Source of the DNA: Candidatus Heimdallarchaeota archaeon
GTDB lineage: Archaea > Asgardarchaeota > Heimdallarchaeia > Heimdallarchaeales > Kariarchaeaceae
Assembly: GCA_030668165.1 (NCBI GenBank)
Contig: DAOUUM010000176.1
Span: forward strand, 1 to 6,384
Length of the DNA: 6,384 nucleotides
Reading direction: 5' to 3'
The notes under the pieces were generated by a model. It ran no database searches and was not told the DNA's origin. It worked only from the letters and a program-made list of their open reading frames with translations. A program made the position numbers and the translations under genes. Numbering within the stretch: position 1 is the stretch's first letter; the number at the start of each line of letters is the position of its first letter. This document shows positions 4,530-6,384 of the stretch, piece after piece.

Positions 4530-6384
4530 TTAATCTAGTAGTTGGAAGAGAACATACTGAAGAATCCCACCAAATTTATAGTACTGGAGTTCTACCTCAG
4601 TATCTATCCTTGCAGTCACAATAAATTTAACTTCAGAACCATCATTCTTCTTGGCTGTTACATTCAGTTTTTTACCAACACTCAGACCATCTTTGATATC
4701 CATAATATTGAATACCTCTGTTCCTTCAAGTCCCAGCTCTCTCCAACCCTCTCCTGGTTCAAATTGCAGGGGAAGAACACCCATACCGACGAGATTTGAT
4801 CTGTGTATTCTTTCAATATCCTTGACTATCACTGCCTTCATGCCTAGTAATGCAGGGCCTTTTGCTGCCCAGTCACGTGATGATCCCTGTCCATACTGTT
4901 TTGCTCCTAGTCCAATCACAGGAATATTGCTTGCAATATATTTCCTTGATGCCTCGTAGGTAGAAAGTACCTCATCATCCGGAAGGTATTTGGACCACCA
5001 ACCATCCTTACCAGGAACAATCTGATTCTTTACTCTTACATTTGCGAATGTTCCACGCATCATAACCTCATGATTTCCTCTTCGTGAACCATAGGAATTG
5101 AAATCAGATACTGCAACCCCATTGTCCATGAGGTATTTACTTGCAGGGCTCTCAACTGCGATGGTTCCGGCAGGAGAGATATGATCAGTGGAGATTTTGT
5201 CATCAAGGAGTAACAATACCCTATTATTCAACAGATCAACTGGATCTGATGGGGTTTTGGTAAAGGAATCGAAGAATGGAGGTAATCTGACATAGGTCGA
5301 TTTGGGAGCCCATTTGAATAATGTGGATGATGGAGCATCCAGACTCTGCCAATTGATATCACCATCTAAAATTCTACTATAGTTGACTTTAAACATCTCT
5401 GGATTAAGTCCAGTGGCTATTGCATTGTTAATTTCTGCTTGAGCTGGCCAGATATCCTTGAGATAGACATCGTTACCGTTTTTATCACGACCAAGTGATT
5501 CTGTGGTCAGATCGATATCCGTTCGACCTGCAAGAGCATAACTTATCACTAACATGGGTGATGCCAGGTAATTACCAAGGGTTAACTGGTGTATCCTACC
5601 CGCAAAATTTCTGTTTCCACTTGATACTGTTGAGGTATAGAGATCTAGTTCCTTTATTGCCTTGTCAACTGCTTCCGGCAGTGGTCCAGAATTACCAATA
5701 CAGGTGGTGCAACCATAACCAACAATATTGAATCCAAGCTGATCCAGATATTTTTGTAGATCAAGTTTATCCATGTATTCCTTAACCACCAAGGAACCGG
5801 GTCCAAAGCTGGTCTTTACATAGGATGGGATTTCCATTCCCAGTTCAACTGCCCTTTTGGCAATTAATCCAGCACCAATCAGTACGGCAGGATTGGATGT
5901 GTTGGTACAGCTTGTTATTGCAGCTATTACCAAGCTACCATCTTTCAAGGTAGATTTTTTACCGTTTACCTCGATTTCAAGGCTTCGGATCTCTGCATCC
6001 TTACTTCTCTTGCCAATATATGACTCTTGAAACTCAATGGCCCTAGCTCTGGCATCTGATAGTGAGACTCTCTCTTCTGGATTTAATGGTCCGGAAATTG
6101 ATGGTCTAACTTCAGCAAGATTTAGCTCTAATATGTCTGAGAATGTTGGATCTGGACTATCTGGAGTCCGAAATATTTTTTGTTTTTTGGCATATTCCTC
6201 AACAAATTTGATGTGCTCCTCATCTCTACCAGTAAGACGCATGTATCCCAAAGTAACATCATCAATTGGAAAGAAACCCATTGTGGCTCCATATTCAGGC
6301 CCCATGTTTGAAATGGTTGCTCTGTCTGGAAGTGAAAGATTATCCAGTCCAGAACCGAAGAATTCGACAAATTTACCCACCACA
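4530..6384 (-). CDS. acnA: Aconitate hydratase, AcnA/IRP1 type (C-terminal part, 5' end off right edge)
   Basis: Aconitase interconverts citrate and isocitrate through cis-aconitate in the TCA cycle. About 617 codons are present; the frame is open to the window edge, and its first residues (VVGKFVEFFGSGL) are mid-protein in the family, so the GTG at 6383 is not the real start. By length, roughly 280 N-terminal residues of about 890 are missing. In fragment numbering the [4Fe-4S] ligands are C159 (in TSCTNTSNP) and C225/C228 (in GCTTCIG). Their 66- and 69-residue spacing equals that of C437, C503 and C506 in human cytosolic aconitase/IRP1. The swivel domain has SYGSRRGNHEVMMRG (430-443) and the active-site region YGQGSSRDWAAKGP (497-510), followed by ERIHRSNLVGMGVLPLQF. 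All visible catalytic motifs are intact, so an active enzyme is expected. RNA binding as in animal IRP1 cannot be inferred. It lies upstream of the ATPase on the same strand with an 84-nt gap. Confidence 0.97.
   Translation of the reverse strand, partial: VVGKFVEFFGSGLDNLSLPDRATISNMGPEYGATMGFFPIDDVTLGYMRLTGRDEEHIKFVEEYAKKQKIFRTPDSPDPTFSDILELNLAEVRPSISGPLNPEERVSLSDARARAIEFQESYIGKRSKDAEIRSLEIEVNGKKSTLKDGSLVIAAITSCTNTSNPAVLIGAGLIAKRAVELGMEIPSYVKTSFGPGSLVVKEYMDKLDLQKYLDQLGFNIVGYGCTTCIGNSGPLPEAVDKAIKELDLYTSTVSSGNRNFAGRIHQLTLGNYLASPMLVISYALAGRTDIDLTTESLGRDKNGNDVYLKDIWPAQAEINNAIATGLNPEMFKVNYSRILDGDINWQSLDAPSSTLFKWAPKSTYVRLPPFFDSFTKTPSDPVDLLNNRVLLLLDDKISTDHISPAGTIAVESPASKYLMDNGVAVSDFNSYGSRRGNHEVMMRGTFANVRVKNQIVPGKDGWWSKYLPDDEVLSTYEASRKYIASNIPVIGLGAKQYGQGSSRDWAAKGPALLGMKAVIVKDIERIHRSNLVGMGVLPLQFEPGEGWRELGLEGTEVFNIMDIKDGLSVGKKLNVTAKKNDGSEVKFIVTARIDTEVELQYYKFGGILQYVLFQLLD

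Noticed and set aside
4542..4959. Overlapping plus-strand frames opposite the aconitase C-terminus
   Set aside because: The minus strand encodes intact aconitase swivel-domain motifs there; the plus frames have low-complexity Ser/Pro content and no start signals.
5495..5731. Plus-strand frame opposite the aconitase iron-sulphur region
   Set aside because: It is antisense to the conserved cysteine motifs and has no support of its own.
6381..6383. GTG as the aconitase start
   Set aside because: The following residues align with the middle of the family (VGKFVEFFG), and about 280 residues with the rest of the active site would be missing; the gene simply continues past the window edge.

Overview
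The window looks archaeal, and most likely Asgard (Promethearchaeota, perhaps a Heimdall-type lineage); this is inference from gene content, not a tree. The supporting signs are AT-rich intergenic DNA, TATA-like boxes about 25-33 nt ahead of start codons that lack Shine-Dalgarno (SD) sites, a secreted acidic propeller protein of the 'GNIHVVWED ... DIFYK' kind, a short membrane zinc-ribbon protein, and a longin-like/winged-helix protein translationally coupled to a MinD/ParA-type ATPase.

Layout, left to right. (1) Positions 1-483, minus strand: two tandem small membrane proteins that both begin MSYEF. The second runs off the left edge and has an SD site overlapping the stop codon of the first. 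(2) Positions 484-766: a divergent intergenic region with a TATA-like box for each flanking gene and one weak direct repeat. (3) Positions 767-2467, plus strand: a 566-residue secreted, membrane-anchored protein made of seven ~58-residue blades (predicted seven-bladed beta-propeller), a fibronectin-III-like domain and a C-terminal membrane anchor. (4) Positions 2558-2938, plus strand: a 126-residue protein with two membrane segments, a Pro-rich linker and a four-cysteine zinc ribbon, starting at GTG. (5) Positions 4445-2954, minus strand: a two-gene unit of a MinD/ParA-type ATPase with an Arg in place of the signature Lys (RGGTGKT), overlapping by 8 nt a 213-residue longin-like plus winged-helix protein. 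(6) Positions 6384-4530, minus strand: the C-terminal ~617 residues of an AcnA/IRP1-type aconitase, cut by the right edge, with all three [4Fe-4S] cysteines at the expected spacing.

The aconitase is a TCA-cycle housekeeping enzyme and has no evident link to its neighbours. The ATPase and longin genes are the strongest candidate for a little-described functional pair: overlapping reading frames imply coordinated synthesis, and the domains resemble a nucleotide switch plus a small-domain partner. The propeller protein is a probable surface binding or adhesion protein. No tRNA, rRNA, CRISPR array, insertion sequence or integrase was seen.
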